A stretch of DNA of 64,000 bases from Apostichopus japonicus (lineage: Eukaryota > Echinodermata > Holothuroidea > Aspidochirotida > Stichopodidae), in the NCBI RefSeq assembly GCF_037975245.1, contig NC_092572.1, forward strand, positions 5,357,001 to 5,421,000, written 5' to 3'. Below the pieces are notes generated by a model. It was given only the letters and a program-made list of their open reading frames with translations, searched no databases and was not told the DNA's origin. Positions 36,926-50,259 of this stretch are shown piece by piece (the stretch's first letter is position 1; every line of letters starts with the position of its first letter). Position numbers and translations under genes: made by a program.

Positions 36926-39900
36926 CACATGAATGCATAGTTTAAGATTACCATTGAAACCAAAAAGGAAGGTGAGTGGTCACAAGATCTACTACCAAGG
37001 CTAGCCTAAAGTGAGGGAACATGAAAGTTTTAGGCATAATCAGGCTATTTAATACAACTACATACAAAGTAGGATGGTAACTGCATTTGATTTTGAAAAC
37101 AAGGGGGGGGGGGTAGTCCACTGGCCCCACATATTTAGTTGTCAAACCAGACTTTATTCCCAACCTGCTTTTAAGTATTTTACCTCACAGAGTTATTCAT
37201 ATTATGTATTGTAATCCTCTGCATCTGATACTTTGCCGGGTAAGAACTGCCAGAAAACCTATAGCATTCGAACATGTTTTATGCTAAAATGTTTAGTAAC
37301 CAGTGTTAAATCATTTTGTTTAAGTAAACAATCATACACACTTCTCTTCATCTATAAGTGGCTGATTTAATTAAGTGTCTAGGCCTGTTCTTGGCTTTTG
37401 TTATAATGATATTGTGCATTTTTGTGTGTCTGTTTGGGTGCTAAGAATATTTACTAAATAGTTAAAGTAAGAATGGCAACCTTGCGACTACCAAAATATA
37501 TACTGAATTGTTGTTCTGCAATCCTTGGACATTTATACTGTACCATTTTCTGCCTCACATATCCTGTGAAAAAAAGACAGTATGTTACCAATAGAACACA
37601 GAAATCATCATGCATTGATATCACTAAAACTGGTGGAAGACAATCACAGATCCCTTATAGAACTCGAGCTTCAAATCATATTTCGTAGAATCCCCATGTC
37701 CAGTTTAAAATAAAAGTTTGTGGACCATACAAGTTGTTCCACCCAGATGTCCGTTATGATGGGCTGAAGTACAGCATTAAAGCAATGTGTACAACTGCTG
37801 TACATAGTCATTTCAGCATTAAGCATGCAGATAGATCATAAAAAAAAACCTTGTTACAGATTGTTTGAATAAAAAATCAGAGTTTGTACCGTCACCATGC
37901 GGAAATTTTGTTTTTGACATCATTAAAATGACGCCATGGTGCCTCATGTATCAACAATCTTCATTGAACCATGCATATCATCATACTGGGCATTATCCTT
38001 TTGCCTCAACTGATGCATAAACACAAATCCTCTTAAATCAGAGGGAAAAGTGTCAAGACAAGACAAAAAAGACCTTCCCCTCTTTCTATATACTGGTTGT
38101 AACAAACATCAGATGGTGTCAACTTTGGACCTGTCGGACAATGTGATGTAATAGATCACATGGTTGTTCTTTTCAGGAAAACTATTAAAACATCTGTATT
38201 ATACTAATGAAAAAGACAAAAATACTAAAAGAGAACGAGTTACAAAAGGCAACAGTTATGTTGTAATTTTATTTAAATCTTGGCATTATAATGAGTAAAA
38301 TACGATTAAAAAAAAAAGAAAAAAGAAAGAAAAACAAATTAACTATATCTCTGCAACCATTGGACAACAGAAGAAGACTCTCCATGTTAACGTGATACTA
38401 AGTAATACAGCACCCAACGGACTGTCAACCAAATGAATCTTTGGATCTGTTCCTTGTAATGTTGAGTAATCCAACAACAGTAAGGTGCAATTGCAAAGAC
38501 ACACACTGAGAACATTTTTAATTTTATGGCATAGGACTGATAATGAGATTTTGGGCCCAACTTTGAAACATAAGGTACTTACATTTTTTTTTTACAGAAC
38601 AATATCAATTGAAATAGTTCATACGAAATATTTCAAGACAAGTCAAATTTGGTCAAACCTGTTCAACAAATTTTAGTATACGTCAAAGATATGGCATAAT
38701 CTGTCCTACACCAGTATCTCAGTGCACTGTTTTGTGTATATGAGTGTAAATTTCCATACAAGTGTTCGCAACGTGTGTGACTGTGCATGAAATTCAGGGT
38801 TCACAAGTTGCATGGTGCAATGACTGAGCACCAAATCTTTTTGTGACGTATAAAGCAAATTTATGTTGGAAATGCTATTCCTCATAAACTTTATAACTGA
38901 CTGAGATGTGTGCCAAATAAAGGGATACCACTGCATAAGTGTCTAATGGTTGCAAAGAGAATGGTAGTACTTTGTTCACAGAGTACTATGTACACCAAGT
39001 ATGGTAAATTCAATTGAGCACAGTTGCAACTTTACAAGGAACAACAATATCAGAATTGTGTTCTAATTATGCACCAGTTTAAACACAAGATGTGGAACAT
39101 ACAGCTGCCAATGAAAGCTAAGAGGAAATTGAAATTTCAACCTATGCTGATGTTATCACATCAGTGCATACATGAGAAGTAAATGATTGGAGGCAAATAT
39201 TGAAAATAACCTGTCATTTTGTGAGCAAATGAGTACAGCTTTAAAGCTTCCTATACCTTGTGAATCTCTGCTTTGCTGGAGGTACCACCGTCTCATCAGT
39301 ACATTCTGTATTTTTAAGAGCTTGGTCAAGTTTAACAGTAGCACCTTGTTCAGTGCTGACGTTGGTACCTGATTCTACTTGGGATGATGAGCATCCTTTG
39401 TTATCCTACACTAGCTTTGCTTATAGGGAAGGTCAGCATCAAAGTTTGATAGTGAGTGCAAGACTCTGATGGTCATATATCTGTAATGATTGACATATTT
39501 AGATATCGGGACTCTGTGGGGGAACTGAGTGGCCTATATGATCTGTACAGCTTCGGCTCATAATAAAGTGAATTATTCACAACTATTCACACATCTTCAC
39601 ACAGTGGAAGTGCAAGACTCAAGCTGACCTTGAAAATTCGGTTAATTCAGTTTTACAGTAGAAGAACGGTGCACACAGAACTTTGGTACAAGAATATGAC
39701 TTAATAAAAGGTACTGTACGTAGTGTCCAAGTCACAAAGTATTCTCAATAGATTATATGATTCGAACTATGCAAATATTGCAATTCACTCAGGCGGCTTT
39801 GCTGATTGACTTCTCCAAATACATACAGGTGCAATGTTGCATTGTTTGATACATGGTAGGTACTGGGGTAATATTCATATGCACTGTGTAGGCTGTGATA

Positions 39901-42547
39901 ATGACATCTCAAGTATATGGGTAGAATATTATTTTCCTATCACATATTGGTGTGATGTTATCCTTCCAAATGTATGCATAATTAATTAAGTTGTCTATCA
40001 AAACTATTTGATTTACCACACAACAAAATTATTCAAAGACTTATGGTTTTACAGAATACAAATTAGCTCTACTCATCTATATATTTTACATGTGCTCAAA
40101 GAATCATAAGGCTAAAAAAAAAAGAAAAAAAAAAAAAGAGAGAAATAAAAGAACCCAGAAAAAATGAGGTGCAATGTGCTATGAAAATAATTACAAATAC
40201 TCTCACCATCTGCGAACTGTACAAATTTGTAACCAAAATTAACATGTTTCCCTTTACAAAAAGTACGTAAGTGATAATGTTTAACAATGAATTGAATGTA
40301 ACATTTTCAACTAAATTTAAACCAACACACCTAATACAAAACTAATATTTTATATGATAGAAACAATGTGCAGTTAACTATTAATTAACACTAAAAATGT
40401 TTTTATTTTTTTATATTATGTGCTTTTGCCCTTTTTAATTCAATAAACACCAAATTTTAAGCATATAATATTTACACTTTGTAATTATCTTAGTATAGTG
40501 CAACTTTTGCATGAAGTGTTGCATAAAGCAATGATCCTGTAACATTAATGACAAAATATCATCACAAGAGCTACTAACAAGTTTACAGAAATGTTTGTGA
40601 CAAAATGGCAGGCCTCGTCCATCTCACTAACTAGACTATCACTACACTGGTTTTCTTTTTCGGACTAGATATATTCACTATGAAACCCCAGTTGTAAAAT
40701 GTAATGTCCTGACATTATTGACAATTCTTTTCAAACTTTGGTACGGATTTGGACTGGATAAGTTTTGAAATTTTAGGTGATCTACAAACTTACTGATATG
40801 TCACCTGGGTTTCATGCAAGAAATTAAAGACTCATTTCTAACTGTCCACACCAGGTGTGATAAGTGTTGAAGGTTGGTACACAGAGTGAGAAAGAATCCA
40901 TCAGGCAACATGTCAACAAGAAAAGCTAAAGTAGCTGGAAAATAGTGCTCAGTTAGCATCAATCAATTTCAAGCATTAAACTGGGCATATCTGAACACAT
41001 GCAGTGACTACTGTTTTACTTTATGGAGCACAATAGATTGTCCTATGCAGCCCGGCTGCAAGATGCTGCATCCCCCTCAGCACCCTACTGTTGACACAGT
41101 GCTTTACTTTGATAGAGTCAATTGTTACCTGAATAAATTCAAAACCAGAGATGGCAAAAAGTAACTTGAACAAGGAAGGCTACCAATATTTCCTTAAAAA
41201 GTATTCTTACTACCCAAGAGACACAAAACGTCTGTGAAATTTATCGGAAATATGCCAAACTCTTTGAACAACTCACAGATTTGCAACTCACATGACAACA
41301 ATGCCAGCAGAAAAACTCATAAATGGCAAATTTCAACAAGTAGTGAAAAGAAAACCCCAAAATTTATTCAAAATGTCTTAACATTAAGAATGCAGGTGCA
41401 ACTAAATACCAATAGATATTACATGAACAAGAGGATTAAAAATGTACAAACTCAGTCTTACAAGATAATGAAGCAAACTTGAATTAAACGTCTTTTGAAA
41501 TGAAGTAAACTGAGATAACCAGAAGGAAAAAACCTGGAAAGTACTGAATGCAACTGTGAAGCATTAAAACATGGTAAGCTATAAAAGAATGCATTATCAA
41601 GAGGTACAGAAAAATAAATCATGACAGAACATGGCAGTATTAATGTACCAATTAATGTTTTGGCTAGTTCCTTCTGTTTACAATGATTGTGAGAATGATT
41701 GTAATTCAAATCTGGAGGCACATTCAGCTTTGTATGCTAAGGAAGGTATCTATTTTATCCAAGAAATGGCTGCTCAAGTCATTTATTTCAATACCCTTTC
41801 AGAGGAGCCATGCATTTAATATCCATTGAAAAATTTCAATTAAAGAAGAAATAACCAAATCTATTATGGTAGCTTATAGACATTCTAAGGTTCTTTCATC
41901 CTTGCCATAACTGCGAAACATTTGTGTGTATTATCAGAAGTCCACATAAGGTAAAATTAAGAAAGGAACCAATGTATCATTGAACTTTTGACTAAGAGCA
42001 TTGTTAACAAGTATATCTGTTTTAAACATGAAAATGCGATTTTAAACGTATAGCAAGGAGCAATGTATAAACATAAAAGACCAAAAAAGAGAAAAAAAAA
42101 ACTAACAAGAACTTAATTGCAAACGGATAAAATGGCAGCATAATTTTCATACATTTTTAACAGAATTGGCATGTTATGATTCAAACTCGAGCTCAAAACA
42201 AAATAGGGAGAGAAACTGGCAGTTACAAAAGAAATACTAAGGCAGTTACAGTTATCAGAGCGAGAAGAAATGCTTGTCTAGACCATTCTCTTCATGGTTA
42301 TGGTATCAAGGGTTGGTTATAACCCCAAAGTAATTTGTTTTGGTGAGAGGACTATATTCATTACACTTATAATAAAAGTCTATTCTGAAAATTTTCCAGA
42401 TTATAACTTTAACTCAGATATAACAATTTCTTTCACAAAGGCACCTGCAACAAAAAAAGTTGAACGCATCATTTTCCAATAATGATGTCAGGAACAATGT
42501 AACATATCAGTAACATAGCCAAAACATTACAAATGTAACAGTCGTTC
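36926..42547. other. Non-coding stretch; may include gene B 3' UTR
   Basis: This lies downstream of the gene B stop codon on the minus strand. A 3' UTR is expected at its high-coordinate end, but the polyadenylation site cannot be placed with confidence. A-rich low-complexity runs lie near 38305-38335 and 40115-40140. No exon is supported. Confidence 0.4.
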
Positions 42548-42661
42548 TTAGACTATAACAGACTGGACTGTTGCATACTCCGTTGGCTCTTCCTTTGGTT
42601 TTCTGACCTCATCCGATGGTGGCTTGTTGCCATGGTCTAGATCAGCATATTCCATTTCAAT
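42548..42661 (-). CDS. Gene B, terminal coding exon (two Tyr motifs, PDZ-type C-terminus)
   Basis: The acceptor is TCTTCTTTACATAG and only phase 0 is open. It encodes 37 residues and a TAA stop (42550-42548). The text runs IEMEYADLDHG, then KPPSDEVRKPKEEP, then TEYATVQSVIV. EMEYADL is a Y-x-x-L motif. TEYATV fits the immunoreceptor switch motif T-x-Y-x-x-V, which in vertebrate receptors binds SH2 proteins once phosphorylated. The C-terminus Val-Ile-Val fits a class II PDZ ligand. No membrane segment is here, so this is read as the end of a cytoplasmic tail. The upstream exon joins in frame. Confidence 0.85.
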   Translation of the reverse strand: MEMEYADLDHGNKPPSDEVRKPKEEPTEYATVQSVIV

Positions 42662-44131
42662 CTATGTAAAGAAGACACACAATCATGTTAATGTAAATAC
42701 CACTTATATTTAATGTTCTAGCAGTTCATTGTATATGTAGTGTACTTTCATCTTGTTTTTCACAAATTAAAAAAAAAAATCTTCATGTTTATGAATCTTC
42801 ATGTTTATGAATCTTCATGTTTATGTTTATGAAAAAAACCAAATTTTATACTACGCTTACACAGGATGTCTGCCACTAGCATGGACTTTGAAATGTATAG
42901 CAATAGCTTAGGCAGTCTATGAAAATCAAACATGTTAAGGGCTTCCTAAGTATCTACACATAATACCAGTATTTGATAAAAGGTGTCTTGGTGAACTTGA
43001 AGCAAGCTTAAATTGCACAGCTGATATTTTTGAAAATCTCACTGGGAGTTTACTGAGTGAAAGGTTACATCTAACGCAAGTGCAATGCACATGGGAATTT
43101 TCATAAATGTGCAGAAGGATTTAGGACCCTGTTCTTCTGTATGGAAAATACTAAGAAATCAAGTATGATTTTCATTATCGTCATAATAATAATTCTACTT
43201 GTATTTGGTAAATGTTTTCTGCGAAGTGCCTTGCTGAACTTGAAGGAAGTTCAAACTGCACTGCTGATATATATTTTCTTTTACCATGTAGGATCTCAAT
43301 AAGAGACCATGTGCAAACGGTTTCCTTCTTTCACATGTTCAATAGCCATGGGGATTTCTCATATACAGTGGATTAATAGAACCTGGCCTGATCTTCCGTT
43401 AGGGAAATACTGATACAAGAATCACTTGAAATTTATTTCATATTGGTTTGCAGTTGATAGCTTTGCTTCTTTTGGGATTTGATTGTAGTCCTCACATGTG
43501 ACAACCATTCAGCTCCGTCCGAATGAAAAAAAAAAATTGTTAAACATCTCGTGGCCTATTTGGCTGATAGTACTTAAAGCTGATGCTACAGATACCATAC
43601 TGGCAAAAGTTGAACTACTTCTGCTGTCATGACTGCTGCACGCTCATTAATAGTTATCTTACACCATTTTATGCCACCTCAAATAAGCGTACGATTACGA
43701 TGTGTTTTTTAAAACTTGTTTTCATCATCTTTTGGCAAATAAAGTTACATAATTTTAAATATTTTTTCCCCAATGAATATATGTTATATGATATGGTTGC
43801 ATCCTGTAAATACTGTGTGCACTTTGTAAGTCAATGACTCTACTTAACACTGCAACCAACATCTGTACAAGTGAGTGATTCATCATGTTTAGGTGGCAAA
43901 ATCATCAGCTGTCCTTCATTTAAAATTTTATGTGCGTTGGTGGTGGATATTAAAGCAAAAGATGCATGGCTTAGGACATATGATAACAAGTGGGAGACTT
44001 AAGATTATTGTTGCAAAGCTTTTTCTTCTCTTGCTTTGGAATAGCTTATGTTCAGATAATTTGAAAATATTGGCTATTGGTAAAAGGAGACATTGGGCAT
44101 TATTGGTACAACACCAACTATGATTACTTAC
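42662..44131 (-). other. Gene B intron
   Basis: An 18-bp unit (CTTCATGTTTATGAAT-like) is repeated three times at 42779-42831. Otherwise AT-rich with nothing recognised. Confidence 0.6.
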
Positions 44132-44216
44132 CGGTCCATCTTGTTTGGGCTTTGAGGGATTTTTGGAATCTCTCATTGAACTGCGTGGGGCAGGAGTTGG
44201 GTCCTTAGTTCTATTC
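44132..44216 (-). CDS. Gene B, Pro/Lys/Ser-rich linker exon
   Basis: An 85-bp exon with acceptor TTCCCATAACAG and donor CCG followed by GTAAGTAATC. It starts in phase 2 and ends in phase 0, exactly as needed by the terminal exon. It encodes NRTKDPTPAPRSSMRDSKNP followed by SKPKQDGP. It has no tyrosine; low complexity and charge suit a disordered cytoplasmic linker. Because it converts phase 2 to phase 0, it is likely constitutive. Confidence 0.8.
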
Positions 44217-45005
44217 CTGTTATGGGAAGAAATGAGAATAAAAACTGATGATGGTGATATCATTCATTTGCAAGGGGGTTCTTTAAGGTACTGTTCAAAA
44301 GTTCTACTGGTACTATCAAGTGCATGAAATTCACAAAGAAAATACATAAGTAATGTAGAATTGGAAACACCAAAAAGAAATCTGAAATTATAATTTACTA
44401 GGTCCCATAAAAGAGACAGCAATGCCAATCTTTGAATATCATTGTAAATACAGCTTTTCCAATGAAATGTATTATGTTGGGCAGCTCATATTTCTGAATG
44501 ATACTCTACAGCAATTTGTAGTGATCATGCACAGCATCAAGTTTTGCCTTTAAAGAACAAGCATCCCCAACCAAACTCTTTCCCTTGTATAATAAAGATA
44601 AAATGTTGATGAACAATTGTTCACAGTAGACAAAGTTAAAATTCAGAGCCTCCCTGCCATTTTCTTTCACACTAATGGTATAAACATCAAAAACATGTTA
44701 AAGCAGAGCTGACCAAAGTGTATAAAGATTAGAGTTGAAATGTCACTCTTTTCTATGGAGGAACATGGAACAAGACTCTTCTTAACTGTTAGGGATTTTG
44801 TCATGTGAATGAAGGCATCTAATTTATATCAATGACATCAAATTTCTTTTATTACTCCTTCACCTAACAAGAGACTAGACGAAATTAAGGTGTCATAATA
44901 ATGAATGACTACTACCAACAATTAATTACCTACTTAAAATATTACTGATGATGCAATTAGTACTAGTACATATGCAACACAAACATATTGACATTTCAAA
45001 CCTAC
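44217..45005 (-). other. Gene B intron
   Basis: No repeats or extra exons recognised. Confidence 0.6.
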
Positions 45006-45077
45006 TTGTGAATTACTCCATAAGCTGGAATCTCAGGATCCTTTCCAGGACCTGCCCCATTGTCGTCCAGTTTTTCA
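45006..45077 (-). CDS. Gene B, cassette exon with PAYGVI motif
   Basis: A 72-bp exon. The acceptor is CTTTTTCCCTAG and the donor is CACAA followed by GTAGGT. It is phase 2 in and phase 2 out. It encodes EKLDDNGAGPGKDPEI followed by PAYGVIH. Y-G-V-I is a Y-x-x-I motif in a Pro/Gly-rich acidic context. The junction codons (AG+T before, AA+G after) code for Ser and Lys, with no stop. Skipping it would keep the frame. Confidence 0.8.
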
Positions 45078-48000
45078 CTAGGGAAAAAGAAACAAAAATA
45101 GTATGAATAAAATATTCAGACAGCCTTTTTCTGAAATGAATATAAAAAAAAAGGAAAAGTAAAAGGAAAAAGAGAAAGAGACCCAAACCTACAGTGCAAG
45201 TGGGAAAATCTTGTTAAAGCGATGGAAAGTACAGTTGTTCCAAACTTAACTATATAAAGAAACAGAGTACTATTAAGTCCAATGCCAAAGAATGTGCTGA
45301 CAACAAGAAAAGAACACCTACACCAGGTACCCAAGATTGAGGACTCTAAAAACACTTTTCTACTTGGACTCAGTTTCTACAAGTAAACCACTAATTCCCA
45401 TACAGGAGAAGGATGCTAAAATTGAAGTTAAAAACAAATTACTGTAATAAACCACACATTACATCATTAGATATCTACCAGGAGCTTTGCTCCCCCCCCC
45501 CAACCCCCAGAGCTACAAATGTAACTTCATCAGAGTTAATACCATCTGATGACTCATTGTTTAAAAATATCCTCAATTTTCTTTCAATTAAAATTAAATG
45601 CAGTGTCTGCCATTAATTTTGATAGAAGTGATGAAAGTAATGTGTTAGGGTTTGGAAATAATTTAATAAATTATTATACTGTATATCATTAAGCTACAGG
45701 CTGTACATTACAAATCTGGACTATCCTTGCTACACAACTTTTGAAAAGACCAAGTTAAAATTTAAATTTAAAACGTTTTAAATGAGACAGATTTTCAATC
45801 CAAACAATAAGTTTTGTCTGCAGAAATGTCAACCTTCTATATTAAACATGATGTTTAAGAAATATTGAAGGTATTGAAAATTAATCAAAGCAAAAATTTC
45901 TTATATTTTGTTAGTTCTCAATATACTCCCCAAATTAAAAGTTGGGATTATGGATATCTAGGTTTTTGATAAAAGGAATGAAAGGATTGGAATGTACATA
46001 AATACTGAAGTGTAAACAAGGGAGAAACAAAAACAAGATGCCTTATTCTGAGAATGCTTTTTTTTTTGAACGCCAGTTATTACACTTTCGATGCTTCCTT
46101 TTAGCTAGTAAGGTAATAATATACAGGAAGCAATGAAATGAACTAATTGACTGACTCATCAATATGAGATTTAGGGTAATAGTTATCTCATCTTAGACAC
46201 ATTTGAAGCTACTAACTGTTTGCTGTCTCATTTCTGTTTCAGATTATTTGACAAAGCTTCTGCTTGCCCCCAAAGTATGTATATCTTTCGGTTTCAAAAT
46301 GAAAGAAGAAATAGTAAAATAGTGTTTGCTAGCACAATTTAAGTGAAACTTCGAGTTGGATGTCAAAACTTTATTTGCACTGTTGGGACACTCCCTCAAA
46401 TCATTGCTACACATGATAAACTACAAAAATTTCATCAGAATGTATAGAGTCAAACAGTTTGTATAAAGATGTTGGAGCGGGGGGGGGGGGAAGCAAGTTC
46501 TAATGGAAAGAAATCAGAGCTTTACAATAGACTTTCATGAAATATACTTCAGTTCTCCTGTGGAATATGCTCTGAAAAACTTTGAAGTCTTATAGAACTT
46601 TTTTTTTTTTTAGTTAGTTAGGATTTATGGGAATTGCAATTTTTGGAGACTTAAAAAGTTGTCGAAAATCTTCATACATTTAACCGTAACATGTTTCAAT
46701 AGAGATCATCTTCTTTAACTCAACTTAATGTTGTAACTTCCTTGATTCTATGCAATGTTTTTGAATACAACGAAACTAGTAATTTCATGAAATAAACAAT
46801 TTAATCTAGTTACTTCCTGAACTATATAGGTTAACTACACCTGTTGACAGGATATAAAAGAGAAAGTAGGAACATTTAAACTTGTACAGTTTCCTTCCAA
46901 ATCTTCCTTATATCCCTCATGTGGCAGAAATACCTTCAGGTATTCTATTTCATATGAGGTACATGCAGCTAGTAATGTTTTCATCACAGTGCAACCAGTT
47001 TATAAAAAAAAAACTAAGGGGAAAAAATGCTCCTATTCTTGTAGAGAGGTACAGAAGAAATTTTGGAGGTACCACATTTGTAGGTTGGTTGTATTCTACA
47101 ACGGTCTATAAAAAAATTTGAAAGAAAAGAAAAATGTCCCCTGATAATACATTGTATGCCAGAGAAGGAACTGCTGCACGTTTGTGAATTTCTCATTTTC
47201 TATAAAGACTCTGTTTCTGGAATGATTTGTATCAAAAGTCAGCACTACATTTTCACAAAACTTACCCAAGTGCATGCAGATATCGGAAATTGACCAACTA
47301 GAAAGCCTTCTATGGTTTTTTGGTGATGACTCATAACATGGCAATGGTTTCAATGAATGGTTGCGATTAAAGAAGTTAGGTGAGGTTAAGTGTCCTTAAG
47401 TTTATTTTGCATTTAAAATTTTAGAACACTAAATTGTGGAAAGTAAAATATGCGTCATAACTTCATGACCAGTTGTAGTTGATAAGTTGTTACATTGCTA
47501 TACCACACACAGCTACTGTACAGTATTTGTTTCCACAAGCAGTTCCAGTGACAACTGTTCATGTAACACATAAACTGTAAAGTTGGAGGTAACTCTGCAG
47601 GTTGAAAATTACGTATACTTCAGATAAAACTATTGTCCTGATGTTGAGTAGAAAGTGTTAAGCGGTGAGGAACTTGACATAGATAAGATTGTGATACAAG
47701 AATGATATAATTGGGGTGACCAATTTCTACTTAACCAAGGCTGCAAAGATTCAGCCCATCTTTAAATTAATGTCATAGAACTGCTGCAGAAGTGTAGGAC
47801 ATATTTTTCATAAAACGCAACAATATATTCACAATGTAAATTGCAGGCCTAACTAACCTATTTACAATGCATTACAAATTTGTCAAAAACAAATTGTATT
47901 GAATGGCATCCAAGGGTTTTCTGTTGGAATCAAGTTTACTGAACATATTTTGGTAGAGTAATCATGATGTTTAAAATTTGGATTAGCTCTAATGAATAGG

Positions 48001-49428
48001 GCTGCAAAGTGGAGTTGATATCAACATCAACTTGGCCTTAATAGAGCATTTCAAGCATTAAGCATATTTCGATGGTGAAAGTCTTGAAAAATATATAAAA
48101 GACCGAACACTACTGTAGCCCTCCAAATATCTCGTTCATGAGGATTATGACTTCATAGAGCAAAATTCTACTAATTTTTTGAGAGCTTTTGTGTTGACAA
48201 AGCCATTTGTATGGATGAAGTATCAATATCGTCAGAAACATGAATTTGTTATATAGATATAGACTATGCTGGATTTCTGAATTTCCTTATTTGTTGGGCC
48301 ACCAGCTTATACCTTAAATCGCCTTCAGAATATCCAGAACTTTGCTTCTAAAATAATTACCTGCTGTTACAGGTATGATCACATGACCCCAATACTAAAG
48401 AGATTGCATTGGCTCCCGGTTAAATCGTGTATTGATTTCAACATTTTAACCTTGGCTCATCACTCTGTTTACGGTGAAGCCCAGATTACCTGGTCACATC
48501 CTTAACGATTAAAGAAAATGTGCATATTACGAGAAGTTCAAACCAGTTATTACTTTCTGTTCATGTAAAGGAATTGTTTACAGCAAACATGCTTTCAGTA
48601 TTGCTGCCCCCGCACTCTGGAATACTCTATGGGTTATTTTGAGGAATGCAACATTTCCAGCTTTCAAAGTCAACTTAAAATCTAGTCATTTAATTGTCAC
48701 TTTAATATGTAATGTTTTGCTTTGTTAGGCGCTTCTGACAACACTTGTGTCATAGGGGCGCAGAATAAATGTACATTATTATTATGATTGAAATGAATGT
48801 TATGTCCAATCCTCACAAGCAAAACAGATATAACTGGGTACATATACAGAATGTGCTTTGTGGTGATGTACTTTATTGTAACCCTAAGAAATTAGAAGTA
48901 AGTAAGGCCTTCAATAGTAACACTGATTAGGCATGGGAAATGTGTGCGTGTGTGTTCTGTAGTGTAATATGAGAATCAAGCATTTATGAAATCAATGTTA
49001 GGTGAGTTTCTCACAAGCAACATAACTGGGTACACATGTGTTTAGTAATGCATTGCTAAGCTACCATTTTGGTATCATGCTGTTTTCTATGCAGATAGAT
49101 ACTTTGCTTCACAATTTAAAAGACTCTAGGATTGAAATGATACATTGGCTGAGAATCTCACTGTAACAAAGGCTGGGTTGAAAGTAACATTTCAAACAAT
49201 GATGTTTTGATGAGTATTCCTACCTTCAAAACGGAAATAAAGAATGACATCTAAGATTTTAATATTTAAGTCCAATATGACACATGAACACTATATTTCT
49301 ATATAATGTCATTTCCCAACACTTTCCTGAACAAAAGTGATTGGTAATAGTTATGATGACAAGCTGAAATGGATTTGAATGTGTCAAAGTAAGAAGCTTT
49401 TATGATGTCTGTTATGCTCGTATTGTAC
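45078..49428 (-). other. Gene B intron with LINE insertion
   Basis: A 4.35-kb intron. It contains G/C-runs (about 45490-45500 and 46481-46490) and the CR1/L2-like fragment at 48280-48790. A strong donor-like GTAAGTTTT near 47266 lies behind a possible 32-bp exon that would break the frame, so it is not called. Confidence 0.6.
48280..48790 (+). mobile_element. CR1/L2-like non-LTR retrotransposon, 3' fragment
   Basis: The plus strand encodes the C-terminal part of a LINE reverse transcriptase: LFVGPPAYTLNRLQNIQNF, then YRYDHMTPILKRLHWLPV and KSCIDFNILTLAHH. After frame breaks it resumes with AAPALWNTLW and NATFPAFKVNLKS. The spacing and the R-x-D-H-x-T-P-I-L...L-H-W-L-P-V block are characteristic. 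It is followed by a short 3' UTR (GGCGCTTCTGACAACACTTG) and ends in an ATT microsatellite. It is 5'-truncated and has stops, so it is dead. It lies in gene B's intron, antisense to gene B. Confidence 0.9.
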
Positions 49429-49503
49429 CTTTTCATTTTCACCTCAGCGTAATCTGTGGGAGGATCCATCCCATCATTTTCAATGCCCTTGCCACTGTTT
49501 GCG
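49429..49503 (-). CDS. Gene B, cassette exon with TDYAEV motif
   Basis: A 75-bp exon. The acceptor is TTTCTTGCAAAG and the donor is AAAAG followed by GTACAA. It is phase 2 in and phase 2 out. It encodes ANSGKGIENDGM followed by DPPTDYAEVKMK. TDYAEV fits T-x-Y-x-x-V (ITSM-like). The flanking junction codons are AG+C (Ser) and AG+T (Ser). It matches the exons at 45006 and 50149 in design: low-complexity polar lead, proline, then Y-[AG]-x-[ILV]. Confidence 0.82.
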
Positions 49504-50148
49504 CTTTGCAAGAAAGAAATTAGTAATACTTAACCAAACTTTAAATATTTAATTGTGGTGTTTCGGGATGTTGGCAATATCAGTTATGTAAACGTTCGTT
49601 GACATGATTTTACATCAACAAATAGAACATAAAAGAGAAGTCTATGCAGCCATTGACTCAACTCAAACTTCATCCCAAAATAGATAAAACTTCAGAAGAA
49701 GAAGAAAAAGATGGAGAGGGAAAAATAATTGTTTAGTCCGTCCTTACAAAACACTTTCAGGTCTGCTTGGCATATACAGTATGATTAAACGACTATAGAG
49801 CACTATTTGAGAATCCCAGATTTCATGTGGGTAAGTAATAGTCTAAACAAAGGATTGGCATTTGATAATGATGAAGACTCCCTACTTTTCAAACATGTGG
49901 CCTTTCCTGTACCCTCATCCTCAAACAATCATAAATGCAGAATTCACCATAGCCAGAGTATATATAAAACCAAAATCAGATTTGGGTTGATGAACTACAA
50001 CTACTGCTGCAGCTTTCAATGACAAGAAAAGTAGAACAGTCGATATATAATAGTGAAAAGAGTTAGTGGTAGCAAAGATGTTGGCAAATATGGGATGAAA
50101 TTGCAAGTTATCTGAGCCTCTTGTTTAGGAACTCTGGATAACGACTAC
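49504..50148 (-). other. Gene B intron
   Basis: Nothing recognised. Confidence 0.6.
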
Positions 50149-50259
50149 CTCTTCTTCTTTCTATCTTTCTTAATCTCTCCGTACACAGGTGCTGGTGCTG
50201 GTTCACTATTGGTAGTGTGACTATTTGTAGCAGTGACTTTAACATCAGTTACAGATGAA
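50149..50259 (-). CDS. Gene B, cassette exon with VYGEI motif
   Basis: A 111-bp exon. The acceptor is CCTTCCTCCAAAG and the donor is AAGAG followed by GTAGTC. It is phase 2 in and phase 2 out. It encodes SSVTDVKVTATNSHTTNS, then EPAPAPVYGEIKKDRKKK. Y-G-E-I is followed by a strongly basic run. Frames in the other phases contain stops. Skipping it still joins the neighbours through a Ser codon. Confidence 0.8.

Noticed and set aside
47265-47300. Possible 32-bp minus-strand exon with strong GTAAGT donor in gene B
   Set aside because: Including it would shift the otherwise consistent frame of the tail exons.
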